Both the position numbers and the translations under genes were made by a program. Source: Verrucomicrobiaceae bacterium (GTDB lineage: Bacteria; Verrucomicrobiota; Verrucomicrobiia; Verrucomicrobiales; Akkermansiaceae). Taken from it: 64,000 bases of DNA. The DNA is taken from positions 1 through 64,000 of the forward strand of contig JAIXPW010000020.1 in assembly GCA_027485995.1 (NCBI GenBank). Direction: 5' to 3'. The notes below the pieces were generated by a model. The model worked only from the letters and a program-made list of their open reading frames with translations. It did not search any database and was not told the DNA's origin. Every line of letters begins with the position of its first letter. Positions within the stretch are counted from its first letter, which is position 1. Shown here one piece after another: positions 53,533-63,512 of this stretch.

Positions 53533-53560
53533 TTGTCACGTGACGCAAACGCGCCACAAG
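53533..53560 (-). promoter_or_regulatory. palindromic operator, copy C
   Basis: On the plus strand it reads TTGTCACGTGACG, spacer CAAACG, CGCCACAAG. The left arm is identical to copy B. The right arm has one mismatch in the core (CGCCAC for CGTCAC). The TGACAA end faces the cytochrome c gene at 53457. The GTG of the divergent gene at 53593 is only 32 bp away on the other side. Confidence 0.68.
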
Positions 53561-53592
53561 ATGGAACACAACGAACCCAGTAGCAAAACCCT

Positions 53593-55335
53593 GTGAGATC
53601 GAACATACTCTCATACCTCCTTGTTGCCGCCGCAGCAGCTTGGCTCGGAGCCGCGTCGGTCCATTCGGAGCCGGTAGCCCAAGCTCCGGTGCCTGCCACC
53701 GAGCGTATGCCCGCGCTGCCCTCGCCTCTGGCTGTGCGCAATTGGAATGAGGTCTCCCGTGCCTATTACAAGGAGGTCTTTGATCCCAAGAAGCAGGGGG
53801 AAGGATTTCCTGCGGTTCTTGTGGATGGCGATGGGACGTTCCGGATGAAGTCCTATCTGAAACACCAACCGGACACCGAGGGGCTCAGCTGCTTGTCCTC
53901 CATTGTCGGAGCAAAGCTCTGCGGCCTTGATCCAAGAAACCTGAACGATATCGATTTTCTAATACGCACCAAGACGTGGTATGACGCGGAAACCGGTCTC
54001 ATCCGCCTTCGGTCTGGAGAAAAGGGGCCGGACATCAGCGCGGACATTTACGGCTACTGGCCAGCCATTATGGGACTGCAAATCGCGAGCCTCTACCCGG
54101 AAGACCCGGACTTCAAGCATGCTGCGGAAACCACCTTTCAGTCATTTCATCAAATCGCCAAAGGCTTGGGAGCACCAGCGCATCCGGACTTTGGCGGACT
54201 TGGCTGGAATTTCAGCACCCATTCTCCCGGAGGCCGCAATGAACCCATGAACCGGTTGGGCAATGCCCCTTCGGTGGCGTGGGTGCTGATGGTTGGTGCT
54301 GCCAACACCGGGAGTCACGACATGCTTGAATGTTCCCGTGCCGCGATGGGGTGGCACATCGAACATCCCGGGCGCTATGAGATATCTCATGTCATGGGAC
54401 CACTAACCGCCGCGAGATTGAACACCATGGGAGTGGAGAAACTCGATGTGGGAAAGGTTCTCAATGCATGGTTCGGCGATGGCCCACCAGCGACCCACCC
54501 ATGGTTTGTCACCAGTGGCACAAACTTGGGAGGGATCACCTGCGACGGCCTCGACGCGGGCCGCGTGGGTGAGGATTTCTATGCATTCACGATGGGCAGC
54601 CTGCAAAACCCCGCATGGATTGTTCCTGTCGTTCGTTATGACCCAAGGTATGCCCGTGCCATCGGTCGCTTTGCCCTCCACGCGGCGAATTCATGCCGCC
54701 TCCTCCAGGGCCAGGGACTGCCTGCGGAAAATCAGGATCATGCGGCGTGGAAGGCCAAATGGGATCCTGACAACCTGTTCTTTTATGAGGGACTTCGCAC
54801 CTGGGATCCTTCATCCAAACGGTCCCTCCGACCCTACGCCACGGGTGATCCGGTAATGAACGGATGGGTAGGAAAACCCAAAGTCGCGCCGGAAAACTAT
54901 CTTGCCGAGAGAAAGGAATGGTTCGGAGAAAAGCCATATAACATCGCCCCCTACATGGGCAATCATGTCGGCTTTCTGGGAGGAATCGTCGCAGCGACGG
55001 ACGTTCCGGGCATACTTTCCTGGGACTGCGTGAAGACCGATTGGTTCCATCCACCGGCCTTTCCCACCAGACTGGTGTTCAATCCCTATAAGGAATCAAA
55101 AACCGTCCAACTGGATCTCGGTCCGGAAAAGGTTCACGCCTATGATCTCGTCACACGGACATTCCTTTTGCGTGCCGCGTCGGGAAATGCGCAGGTAACC
55201 CTCGCGGCGGATACGGCAGCGGTGATCGTCCTGGTCCCTTGCACGACGAAAAAGCCAACCAATGACGGCCAACGTTTCGTCTCGGACCAAACCGTGATCG
55301 ATTGGACAAGCCCCGGACCGGAGATCCCACAATGA
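53593..55335 (+). CDS. secreted protein of unknown function, probable helical barrel
   Basis: This 580-residue protein uses a GTG start at 53593, giving a good signal peptide (NILSYLLVAAAAAWLGAASV). The body has alpha-helical hairpins with many Gly/Trp/His turns: 'DTEGLSCLSSIVGAKLCGLD', 'YGYWPAIMGLQIASLYPEDP', 'GGRNEPMNRLGNAPSVAWVL', 'YEISHVMGPLTAARLNTMGV', 'GNHVGFLGGIVAATDVPGIL'. The last 110 residues are beta-rich ('TRLVFNPYKESKTVQLDLGP'), like the C-terminal sandwich of (alpha/alpha)6 glycosidases. I do not recognise a family. It is divergent from the cytochrome operon and shares its 135-bp control region with operator copy C. Confidence 0.7.
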   Translation: MRSNILSYLLVAAAAAWLGAASVHSEPVAQAPVPATERMPALPSPLAVRNWNEVSRAYYKEVFDPKKQGEGFPAVLVDGDGTFRMKSYLKHQPDTEGLSCLSSIVGAKLCGLDPRNLNDIDFLIRTKTWYDAETGLIRLRSGEKGPDISADIYGYWPAIMGLQIASLYPEDPDFKHAAETTFQSFHQIAKGLGAPAHPDFGGLGWNFSTHSPGGRNEPMNRLGNAPSVAWVLMVGAANTGSHDMLECSRAAMGWHIEHPGRYEISHVMGPLTAARLNTMGVEKLDVGKVLNAWFGDGPPATHPWFVTSGTNLGGITCDGLDAGRVGEDFYAFTMGSLQNPAWIVPVVRYDPRYARAIGRFALHAANSCRLLQGQGLPAENQDHAAWKAKWDPDNLFFYEGLRTWDPSSKRSLRPYATGDPVMNGWVGKPKVAPENYLAERKEWFGEKPYNIAPYMGNHVGFLGGIVAATDVPGILSWDCVKTDWFHPPAFPTRLVFNPYKESKTVQLDLGPEKVHAYDLVTRTFLLRAASGNAQVTLAADTAAVIVLVPCTTKKPTNDGQRFVSDQTVIDWTSPGPEIPQ

Positions 55336-55471
55336 ATTCCTGACAGTCGTTTGCGGAGGCCCGTCACGCACGAAAGGTTCACTCCATCTGGTTCAAGTGG
55401 TCGCAGACCGACGCCCAGCAAGATGTTAGAACCGGTGACGAGGGTTGGCGCGAGTCCCGTATCAGGCGCGT

Positions 55472-56617
55472 TCAGGGCGCAGCTTTGGCCACGAGTTGTT
55501 CATCGAGCCAAGGAGCGACCTTTTCCACCCAGCGCGCCGCGTGTTCGCGCAATCCTTTGGTGTTAAAATGCACTCCCTTTCCTCCGCTCTCACGAAACTC
55601 GCTTTTCATCGCATCCGAGTCGGGGCCTGGCAGTGCAATGCCGTCTTTCCAAAGCGAAGCCTGCGCCTCGCGGATCTCGGCAGAAGACTCGTCACCCGGC
55701 ACATGATAACTGACCTGTGCCACGAACCACGGCGCATTCCAGTCGATGGACTGACGCGAGTCACGGATTAGCTTTTCCAAATACTCGCGATACAGCGCGC
55801 CGGGCAGCGTGCGGGTGACGTCTCTCTGGTTGGCGTCACTTTCTCCTTGGTGCCACAACACTGCGCGAAAACCGCTCGGGCCGATTTGTTTCAGGCGCGA
55901 CACGAAATGATCATAAGCCTGGCCATCGCTTTCCCAGCGGCCATCGGGAAGGCGTCGCACACGGCTTTCGAGGGTGGGAGGATTGGGAAACGTAGCCCCT
56001 TTTGGCAACCATTCGCGCACGCTTGTGGCGCCAATGCCACAAGCGATGAATCCTACGGGCACATTGAAACGCTGTGCCATCGCATCGCCAAAGAGCGGCA
56101 GGAAACTGCCGCCGCCACCGCTGGCACCCGGTTGAGGATCATTACCAAGCTGCCAGGTCTTGCCATTGAAAGTCACCACGCGGGCACTTCGAGTAATCTG
56201 TTTTTCCTCGCCGTGATTGGCCGAGTTTGATTGCCCGGCCACCACAAACACCTCGCCAACTCCGAACTTCTCGACGGCCGTTTCGGCAAGGGTTTTGCCT
56301 TCGCCCACTGCCCTCACTTCAAGGCGATACCAACCGCCGGATGGCACTTCAAGCGGTGCCTGAAACGCAGTGCCGCTGAAGGTGGCTGTCAATTTCTGCC
56401 AGTCGCGACTCCCGCCATTAAACGTTAGACGGGCTTCCAAGGCTTTCACTGCTGTGCCCAAGTTGGCGATCTCACCTGAGACCGTTAGGATTCCACCGCT
56501 TATGCTGGTGCGTTGTAAAACTTGATATTCCTGAGGCGATGTGATTTTCAACTCAGCCGCACGCAGTGCACTTTGCAGAAATGGCAGCATGACAATTGCC
56601 GCAATAGCAAGTTTCAT
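55472..56617 (-). CDS. sialate O-acetylesterase-type SGNH hydrolase
   Basis: This 381-residue protein has a signal peptide (KLAIAAIVMLPFLQSALRA). A small Ig-like domain ('LKITSPQEYQVLQRTSISGG', residues 23-118) precedes the SGNH esterase domain. Block I is 'VFVVAGQSNSANHGEEKQ' with nucleophile Ser130. Block III-like 'RAVLWHQGESDANQRDVT' contains the oxyanion-hole Gln-Gly-Glu typical of DUF303/SASA. The catalytic His350 is in 'GKGVHFNTKGLREHA'. The family removes acetyl groups from sugars. It probably deacetylates the glycan attacked by neighbouring enzymes (inference). It is the distal gene of the DUF1501/PSD1 unit, 62 bp downstream. Confidence 0.85.
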   Translation of the reverse strand: MKLAIAAIVMLPFLQSALRAAELKITSPQEYQVLQRTSISGGILTVSGEIANLGTAVKALEARLTFNGGSRDWQKLTATFSGTAFQAPLEVPSGGWYRLEVRAVGEGKTLAETAVEKFGVGEVFVVAGQSNSANHGEEKQITRSARVVTFNGKTWQLGNDPQPGASGGGGSFLPLFGDAMAQRFNVPVGFIACGIGATSVREWLPKGATFPNPPTLESRVRRLPDGRWESDGQAYDHFVSRLKQIGPSGFRAVLWHQGESDANQRDVTRTLPGALYREYLEKLIRDSRQSIDWNAPWFVAQVSYHVPGDESSAEIREAQASLWKDGIALPGPDSDAMKSEFRESGGKGVHFNTKGLREHAARWVEKVAPWLDEQLVAKAAP

Positions 56618-56679
56618 CGATTTACGTTAGGACTGAAGTGTTTGACATCTTTTCCAATGACGACCCGCGATCTATCGAT

Positions 56680-58131
56680 TTACGCGAGTAGGTCGCTCAC
56701 CACTTTCCCATGTACGTCGGTCAGCCGGTAGTCACGGCCTTGGAAGCGGTAGGTGAGTTTTTCGTGATCGAGTCCGAGCAGATGCAGGATCGTGGCCTGC
56801 AGGTCATGCACATGGACTTTGTCTTGCACCACGCTAAAGCCGAGTTCGTCGGTTTCGCCGTAGCTGAGGCCGTGCTTCACGCCGCCGCCGGCGAGGAACA
56901 TGGAGAATGCATCGGGAAAATGATCGCGCCCCATGACGCTGCCGGAGGCAGTGCGTCCTTCGCGGAAAGGCGTGCGCCCGAATTCGCCGCCCCAGACGAT
57001 GAGCGTGTCTTCGAGCAGCCCGCGCTGGCGCAGATCCCGGATGAGCGCGGCGATCGGTTTGTCAGTGCGCTTCATCTTCGCTGATAGCCCGTCGCGGATG
57101 TCCTCAACCGGGTTGGTGCCGTGAAAGTCCCAACCCCAGTCGAAGAGTTGCACAAAGCGAACGCCCTGCTCCAAGAGGCGGCGTGAGAGCAGGCAGTTGT
57201 TGGCAAAACTCGAATCGCCCGGCACCGCGCCATAATCCTCGAGCACGGCCTTCGACTCACGCCCGATGTCCATGACCTCGGGCACACTCGTCTGCATGCG
57301 AAAGGCAAGCTCATACTGCGCGATGCGCGTGGCTGTCTCGGGATGCCCCAGTTCGCGCGCCTGTTCCTCATTGAGATCACGTATGGCATCCAGCGTCTTG
57401 CGGCGCAGCGCTCGGTCCATGCCCGGAGGATCGTTGACGTATAAAACCGGATCGCCTTTCGACCGGCACTGCACGCCTTGATAGACCGACGGAATGAATC
57501 CCGTGCCCCAACAACTCTGCCCGCCGCTCGGCTGCACGCCACTGCTGATGAGCACGACAAATCCCGGCAGGTTTTCATTCTCGGAACCCAGCCCGTAGGT
57601 TACCCACGAGCCCATCGATGGGCGCCCCTGCCTCGGGGAGCCGGTGAAAAGCAGCAGCTCCGCAGGCGCGTGGTTGAACTGGTCCGTGTACATCGACTTG
57701 ATGACGCACATCTCATCCGCAACCGAATGGAAGTTCGGCACCGCGTCCGACATCCAGATGCCACCTGGGCCATGTTGCGTGAAGGTTCGCGGCGAACCCA
57801 TGAGCTTCGGTGTGCCACTCGTGAATGCGAAGGTTTTGCCTTTCAGAAACTGGTCGGGCACGTCCTGCCCGCTGTGTTTCACCAGCTCCGGCTTATGGTC
57901 GAAGATATCGAGATGTGGTGGCCCGCCGGACATGTGCAGATAGATCACGCGCTTCACTTTGGCGGAGTATTGCGATGGTCGCGCGGCAAGGGGATTGGGC
58001 TCACTCGACGCGGCTTGCGCGCCTGCCCCGAGCAGGGCATCGAGCGCAATGGCCCCAAGGCTGAGTTGACCGGCGCGCCGGAGAAAATGGCGGCGGGTCT
58101 GGTGTTGGAGAAAGTCGAATTGCGGGTTCAT
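56680..58131 (-). CDS. DUF1501 domain-containing protein, Tat-exported
   Basis: This 483-residue protein has a twin-arginine motif in 'QTRRHFLRRAGQLSLGAIAL' followed by 'DALLGAGAQAAS'. The DUF1501 blocks match the paralogue at 24470: 'VIYLHMSGGPPHLDIFDHKP', 'SMYTDQFNHAPAELLLFTGS', 'LSRRLLEQGVRFVQLFDWGW', 'LIVWGGEFGRTPFREG', 'MGRDHFPDAFSMFLAGGGVK' and 'ILHLLGLDHEKLTYRFQGRD'. It begins 5 bp after the stop of the PSD1 gene and ends with the family-typical 'RLTDVHGKVV'. Confidence 0.93.
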   Translation of the reverse strand: MNPQFDFLQHQTRRHFLRRAGQLSLGAIALDALLGAGAQAASSEPNPLAARPSQYSAKVKRVIYLHMSGGPPHLDIFDHKPELVKHSGQDVPDQFLKGKTFAFTSGTPKLMGSPRTFTQHGPGGIWMSDAVPNFHSVADEMCVIKSMYTDQFNHAPAELLLFTGSPRQGRPSMGSWVTYGLGSENENLPGFVVLISSGVQPSGGQSCWGTGFIPSVYQGVQCRSKGDPVLYVNDPPGMDRALRRKTLDAIRDLNEEQARELGHPETATRIAQYELAFRMQTSVPEVMDIGRESKAVLEDYGAVPGDSSFANNCLLSRRLLEQGVRFVQLFDWGWDFHGTNPVEDIRDGLSAKMKRTDKPIAALIRDLRQRGLLEDTLIVWGGEFGRTPFREGRTASGSVMGRDHFPDAFSMFLAGGGVKHGLSYGETDELGFSVVQDKVHVHDLQATILHLLGLDHEKLTYRFQGRDYRLTDVHGKVVSDLLA

Positions 58132-58136
58132 GGGAG

Positions 58137-61100
58137 TCAGCGTTTCATGAGCGTTTCATCGAGGTTCAAAAGTACGCTGGCGACCGTCGTCCACGCAGCG
58201 ACCTCGGCCACATCCATGCCAGTAGGCAAGGGGCCTAGTGGATTCGTCGCCATATTGGTGGCGCGTCTCGTGTCCTGTTTGAAAATCGACAGCGCATCCT
58301 CGTGCAGCGCGACGAGCCGCTGGAGTTCGCTCGCACTCGGCGCACGCGCAAGCACGCTGCGAAAACCATGTGCCGCTTGCTCGGAGGAAGTCTTCGCGCT
58401 TTCGACCATGCGGCGTGCCAAGGCTTGCGCAGCTTCGACATACACCGGGTCATTCAGGGTGACGAGCGCCTGGAGTGGAGTGTTTGTACGATTGCGGCGA
58501 AGCGTGCAAATTTCACGACTCGGGGCGTCGAAGGTCGCCATTGAGGGATATGGGCTCGTGCGTCGCCACTCAGTGTAGAGTGCGCGGCGGTGCTGGTCTT
58601 CGCCAGTGCTCGTCTGCCAGTCGAGCCCGCCTCCAAAGGCCGCAGATAGGCCAAGTGAAGGGCGTACGGGACGCACCGACGGGCCATACATTTTCGGCGA
58701 GAGCAGTCCGCTCACCGCGAGTGCGTTGTCTCGGACCATCTCCGCACTCATGCGGACCCGCGGGCCGCGTGCGAGCAAGCGGTTTTCCGGATCGCGCTCG
58801 GCGAGTTCCGGAACGATTCGCGAGGATTGGCGGTAGGTCGCCGAAGTAACGAGCAAGCGCAGGAACTTCTTCACATCCCACTTATCGCGTACAAATTCCG
58901 TCGCCAACCAGTCGAGCAATTCGGGATGTGACGGTGCTTCGCCCTGCGCGCCGAATTCCTCGCTCGTCCGCACCAGTCCGATGCCGAAAATGGATTCCCA
59001 AAAACGGTTGGTGATCACGCGCGGTGTGAGCGGATTGTTCTCATCCACGAGCCAACGCGCGAGTGTGAGCCGGTTCATTGGCGCGTCCTTGGGCAATGGT
59101 GGGAAAGCAGCAGGCCCCCCTTCGGTGACCTCTTCCGCAAGCGTGAGGTAATTGCCGCGCAATTGCACCCGCGTCTTGCGTCGCAGATTGCCTGCGAGTT
59201 CGCGAAGGATCGGTACGGTGCCGGGCACAATCGCGTCGAGTTGTTTGCGCAACGTCGCGAGCTTCTCACGGTCGGGCACGAGCTCTGGTGCGAGGTCTCG
59301 AATGTAAAAATCCGTGAGCTGTTCGCGTTGTGCTAGGTTGCGTTGCTCTGCTGGAACCTCAAGCGCGGCGACCACACCAGCGGGTGTCTCAACATACAGT
59401 CTCGCGCGGGCTTCGTCCGTGGTGCTGAGGCGGAAACGACCGAGAGTGTGATTCGCAAACGGCGACTGCTGCTCGATGCTGATCATGAGCTTCGCACCCG
59501 CCGGCACCTCGACCGGCTCTCCAGCGAGAAGCGTGAGCGAGTGGGCCGCGGCAGCAGCACCGCCGATGGCCCAGCCCTTCTGTGATCCGCGCACTTTCTT
59601 TCCGGATCTCGGCTTATCCGGCAGAGCGTCCGCCACCACTGCATCTTCATCGAAATCCGCCTGCTCGAAATCCGCAAACGCATCGGCAAACCTGATCTCC
59701 CTCTCCCCGTTCAATGCAAAAGTCACGCCTGCACTAGGCGCAGCATTACCCGTTTTTTCCCACACCGGCTGCCGGTGCTCATCGAGTGCGGTGATGCGGA
59801 AACCCTCCAGCCGCTCACCCGCTTCGGCACGATTCGACACCACGATGCGGTCGAGTGTCTGTGTACCTTTTAAATCCACTTCCCACCAGGGATCATCGGT
59901 GTTTTCCCCGGTATGCGAGACGGAACTCTTGGCGTATTCGCCTGCCGTGTTGCCATCGATCGCCCGCGCCGCCACTGCGTCCGCATAGGTCGATTTCTGA
60001 GTTGCCTCGCCTTTCAGCGCCACGTTCTCGCCGCCACTGAAAACCTGAACCTCCGCGAGTTGCAGCAACTTTCCTTTTCCTGGAAGTTCGATGCGGACAT
60101 AGCGCGCGCGTGGCCCCTGCGCTCCTGCCCCAGGGGCGACCACGCCACGCACGCGCGTCACCACAAAATTGCCGCCGCCGTGTCCCGGTCCTTTTCCCGG
60201 AAGTCCATCATCGGTCAGTGCCTCCAGCCTAAGCGCAGTGATCTTCCGGGCAACCGGAATGGGCACCTCGATTGTGTAAATGTCCTTCGCTGCCGTCGTC
60301 GAAACGAGGACCGCGCCATCCGGTTGCTGGCTCATCTGCAGGCCGGCTTGCGACTTCATTGCTGCAGGTGTGAGCGTCTGCCATTCGAGCTTTACAGGAA
60401 ACTCGCGTGCCCATTTCCCGGCGCCAGCGAGAAGGTCCGGGGTAGGCGTTCTGAGCTTCGCTTCTGTTGTCGCGATATCCGCTTCGATTTGCGCGCGCTG
60501 CGCTTTCTGGTCTTCACTGAAGAGTTTCAACACCGGTGCTTCATCATTCCGATCCGCATCCTCGGTGTTGTTCAAAAAGGCGAACATGCGGAAATACTCC
60601 GTGTTCGTAATGGGATCGTATTTGTGGGTGTGGCACTGCGCACAGGCCATCGAAGTGCCCATCCATACAGACATCGTCGTGTTCACGCGATCCACCACTG
60701 CGGCGTTGCGGAATTCCTCATCATTCGTGCCGCCTTCGCTGTTCGTCATCGTATTGCGGTGAAAGGCCGTTGCTGTTAGCTGCTCCTCAGTCGCGTTCGG
60801 GAGCAGGTCGCCAGCGAGCTGCTCGATGGTGAATTGGTCGAACGGCTTGTTCGAATTGAACGCACGGATGACGTAATCGCGATAGGGCCAGATCGTCCGC
60901 ATTGGGTCATCCGCGTAGCCCGCCGAGTCCGCATAACGTGCCAGGTCAAGCCACATGCGGCCCCAGTGCTCTCCATAGGTTGGCGAGGCCAGCAACCGGT
61001 CCACCAGTCGCTCGTAAGCGCCAGGAGTGGCATCATTGATAAAGGCATCCACTTCCTCAGGAGTCGGCGGCAGCCCCGTCAAATCGAAAGCGACACGCCG

Positions 61101-61661
61101 GACCAACGCAGCACGTTCCGCCTCAGGTTGGGGTTTCAGCCCCTCCTTATCCAGCCGTGCGAGGATGAAGGCATCGATCGGATTCGCTGCAGGCCTTGGC
61201 GGCTCGACGTGCTCTGGCTTCACGTAAGCCCAGTGCTGCGTGAATTCCCCACCGCCTTTCACCCAAGCTGTCAGGAGGTCCACCTCATGTGCCGTTAGCT
61301 TTTTTCCTGATTTCACCGGCGGCATCAGCTCATCCTCGTCCGTTGTTGTAATCCGCGCGATCAATTCGCTGCGCTCTGGATGCCCCGGCACCACCGCCAC
61401 GCTCCCGCTGAGTTCCGCGCGAGAGCCTTCTTCCGTGTCGAGCCGCAAGCCGCCGCTTCCTTTCTTGCCGCCCTTCCGCTCATCGCCATCGGGCCCGTGA
61501 CATTTGAAGCAGGCGTTGGAAAGGATGGGGCGTATATCACGCTGAAAATCCGGCGCCGACTGGGCGTTCGCCAACATTCCGATGCAAAGCGAGCTCGTAA
61601 AGGCCAACAGCAATGAGAACCGCGAGTGACTGCTGGGAAATTGTCTATTGGACGATGACAT
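58137..61661 (-). CDS. PSD1-type diheme cytochrome c protein with F5/8-type insert
   Basis: This 1174-residue protein has a signal peptide ([20 protein letters not shown]). PSCyt1 has CFKCH (51-55) and '[20 protein letters not shown]'. DUF1549 follows ('[20 protein letters not shown]', '[20 protein letters not shown]', '[18 protein letters not shown]') with a second heme motif CAQCH (340-344). Residues about 490-640 form a discoidin-like module ('[20 protein letters not shown]', '[20 protein letters not shown]'), preceded by a shorter '[18 protein letters not shown]' segment shared with the PSD1 at 20928. DUF1553 ends it ('[20 protein letters not shown]', '[15 protein letters not shown]', '[11 protein letters not shown]'). 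The partner DUF1501 gene follows after 5 bp. Confidence 0.93.
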   Translation of the reverse strand: MSSSNRQFPSSHSRFSLLLAFTSSLCIGMLANAQSAPDFQRDIRPILSNACFKCHGPDGDERKGGKKGSGGLRLDTEEGSRAELSGSVAVVPGHPERSELIARITTTDEDELMPPVKSGKKLTAHEVDLLTAWVKGGGEFTQHWAYVKPEHVEPPRPAANPIDAFILARLDKEGLKPQPEAERAALVRRVAFDLTGLPPTPEEVDAFINDATPGAYERLVDRLLASPTYGEHWGRMWLDLARYADSAGYADDPMRTIWPYRDYVIRAFNSNKPFDQFTIEQLAGDLLPNATEEQLTATAFHRNTMTNSEGGTNDEEFRNAAVVDRVNTTMSVWMGTSMACAQCHTHKYDPITNTEYFRMFAFLNNTEDADRNDEAPVLKLFSEDQKAQRAQIEADIATTEAKLRTPTPDLLAGAGKWAREFPVKLEWQTLTPAAMKSQAGLQMSQQPDGAVLVSTTAAKDIYTIEVPIPVARKITALRLEALTDDGLPGKGPGHGGGNFVVTRVRGVVAPGAGAQGPRARYVRIELPGKGKLLQLAEVQVFSGGENVALKGEATQKSTYADAVAARAIDGNTAGEYAKSSVSHTGENTDDPWWEVDLKGTQTLDRIVVSNRAEAGERLEGFRITALDEHRQPVWEKTGNAAPSAGVTFALNGEREIRFADAFADFEQADFDEDAVVADALPDKPRSGKKVRGSQKGWAIGGAAAAAHSLTLLAGEPVEVPAGAKLMISIEQQSPFANHTLGRFRLSTTDEARARLYVETPAGVVAALEVPAEQRNLAQREQLTDFYIRDLAPELVPDREKLATLRKQLDAIVPGTVPILRELAGNLRRKTRVQLRGNYLTLAEEVTEGGPAAFPPLPKDAPMNRLTLARWLVDENNPLTPRVITNRFWESIFGIGLVRTSEEFGAQGEAPSHPELLDWLATEFVRDKWDVKKFLRLLVTSATYRQSSRIVPELAERDPENRLLARGPRVRMSAEMVRDNALAVSGLLSPKMYGPSVRPVRPSLGLSAAFGGGLDWQTSTGEDQHRRALYTEWRRTSPYPSMATFDAPSREICTLRRNRTNTPLQALVTLNDPVYVEAAQALARRMVESAKTSSEQAAHGFRSVLARAPSASELQRLVALHEDALSIFKQDTRRATNMATNPLGPLPTGMDVAEVAAWTTVASVLLNLDETLMKR

Positions 61662-61953
61662 CTTGGTAAGGACTAGTGCCTAGACCAGAGCATTGGAAGG
61701 CGGAATCTGAGGGGAAAACGGGAATCTGGGTAAAGCTGAAGCCCTAGAGAAAGGCCCGCCCCGAAACAGTCTCCCAGCCAAGGCTGATGGTCGCTTTGGT
61801 GACCAACTCCACCTTCCAAGAATGTAGTTTAACCACCCGCTATTCCGAGATTTCCGTTATTACTGCTGATGAATTGCTTTTCGGGTGCATGCCGTTGAAA
61901 GGGCTGATAGCCGGACAAATCATCATGGAAACTGACACGAGGTTGTAACGGCT
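61662..61953. other. 292-bp gap without a supported feature
   Basis: No copy of the palindromic operator, no convincing terminator and no coding frame were seen here. Promoter elements for the PSD1 gene (start 61661) must lie in it. Confidence 0.4.
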
Positions 61954-63495
61954 TCATGGCCATTTCACTGGATCTTGCAGGTGATGGACGAGCCAGTAGG
62001 CGACCCCTGTGATCGTCGCGGCGGGCGATCCATCCGGGTTGGCTTCCGGAAGCACCGGATACGCTTCAAACTGCCCCGCATAGTAGGATACCATGTACAC
62101 CTCGGGATCCGCACCATGTGCCTCAAGATAGCGGACATGCGCCTGGCAATGGGCCAACCATGCCGCAGCGTTCCCCTGACACGTAAACGGCGCGAGCATG
62201 ACGCTTGCGATCTTTGCTTTCGTATGACAGTACGTGATGGCGGATTCCTCCGCACCTTTATAGCCACCACCATCTTCCGCCCAAAGTCTAGCCGGTCCAT
62301 CCGTGGCGTAGCCATCTGATGCGTTGATACGACTCAGGGTGTTGTTTGCATTCTCCGTGCCGGACCCAAGGCTTCCGCCGAGCGCCCATGGGCCCCACAT
62401 CGACAGGACCGGCCGATTCGGATCACGCCATTTCAGCGCTTGAACATGGTCCGCGTAGGTTCCGACCATGGGGGCCGTACTATCGATGTTTAACGCCGTG
62501 TAGGTGGGACCATTGAATAACTGCCGCAGAATATCGATGTTCGTTTTGTCTACATCTATGGTTGATCGCACAGCATCGGTCTCATAATAGACGTTCTTGT
62601 GGGCAAACAAACCTGCAAACTGCCGCAGCCGGTGGTTCTGGATCTCATCGCTGGGATTCGGCCCGAAACAGAAGTTGTTGATGTAGAACCCATCAACGTT
62701 GGCCCGCGTCCATGTCCATTTCTCTGGACCAGCAATCATATCATCCCAGCCGAATGTGTCACCGCCAATATATACCTTGGGCTGGATGTATCCGGCCTGG
62801 CAATTGGCCATCTGAAACACGTAGTTTCCACCATCGTCCATACCCAACGTATTTGCCACAATCCGAATGGAGTCACACACTACGGTCTTCGGTAACTTTA
62901 CGACCACATCAGCGGACTGGGGTATTGGCCATGCCAAGGTTCCGAAGGGAATCCAATTGGATCCATCGCCCCAATACACAGTCACGGATGCAGGAAACGC
63001 GCGCGGTAATCCGCCAATCATTCGCGGAGTCAGCTTGAGGTGGTTGACTCGTTTAAAGCCCCCCAAATCAATATCGAACCATTCTGTATTGTTTGCGGAA
63101 GCGTGGAGACTACTGCTCCAACAGGTGTCCATGCTGGCGTCATTTCCATTGGAAATTGGCCAACCCGGGAATTCGGAAGAGGCCTTCGACTTGATGGTTG
63201 GATAGAGGATATCCGCATTCGCAGTCGTGCAGAAGCCGGTTGCCATGCCCATAGCCGTCAGAAAAAGGCGAACTGCCGTCGCGAAAAGCGAGGAAGGCAT
63301 CGCATTGGCAGGCCGCAGCATACCATGCGTGGCGGCGATTTCCTGATCGTGGTCGCTGAGCAAGTACATCTTGTTACAACTGTGCATTCCCAAATTCGCA
63401 ACCTCGCTCAGTTCGCCAGCGTGTCGCACGCGGCGAACAGGATCCTGAGCAACTTTCTCCAACCTCGCGCGTAAAAATTCAGAAACGCCGTTCAT
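61954..63495 (-). CDS. F5/8-type C domain protein, putative glycoside hydrolase, start uncertain
   Basis: The frame is open from 63579. The ATG at 63495 has the best ribosome-binding site (AAGGAAGA, five bases upstream), giving 513 residues. A typical signal peptide (PSSLFATAVRLFLTAMGMAT...ANA) begins only at the ATG at 63300, which would give 448 residues. After it comes a discoidin-like module: 'ASMDTCWSSSLHASANNTEW', 'FDIDLGGFKRVNHLKLTPRM', 'CDSIRIVANTLGMDDGGNYV'. The remaining 280 residues look like a TIM barrel ('WTRANVDGFYINNFCFG', 'RPVLSMWGPWALGGSL', 'DGPARLWAEDGGGYKG'), unassigned to a family. The 65 residues before the signal peptide may be a relic of another gene fused by deletion. 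Confidence 0.65.
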   Translation of the reverse strand: MNGVSEFLRARLEKVAQDPVRRVRHAGELSEVANLGMHSCNKMYLLSDHDQEIAATHGMLRPANAMPSSLFATAVRLFLTAMGMATGFCTTANADILYPTIKSKASSEFPGWPISNGNDASMDTCWSSSLHASANNTEWFDIDLGGFKRVNHLKLTPRMIGGLPRAFPASVTVYWGDGSNWIPFGTLAWPIPQSADVVVKLPKTVVCDSIRIVANTLGMDDGGNYVFQMANCQAGYIQPKVYIGGDTFGWDDMIAGPEKWTWTRANVDGFYINNFCFGPNPSDEIQNHRLRQFAGLFAHKNVYYETDAVRSTIDVDKTNIDILRQLFNGPTYTALNIDSTAPMVGTYADHVQALKWRDPNRPVLSMWGPWALGGSLGSGTENANNTLSRINASDGYATDGPARLWAEDGGGYKGAEESAITYCHTKAKIASVMLAPFTCQGNAAAWLAHCQAHVRYLEAHGADPEVYMVSYYAGQFEAYPVLPEANPDGSPAATITGVAYWLVHHLQDPVKWP

Positions 63496-63512
63496 TTTTC
63501 TTCCTTGGTTCA

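Noticed and set aside
57478..58578. 366-residue plus-strand open frame
   Set aside because: It spans the junction of the DUF1501 and PSD1 genes on the other strand and has no signal or domain.
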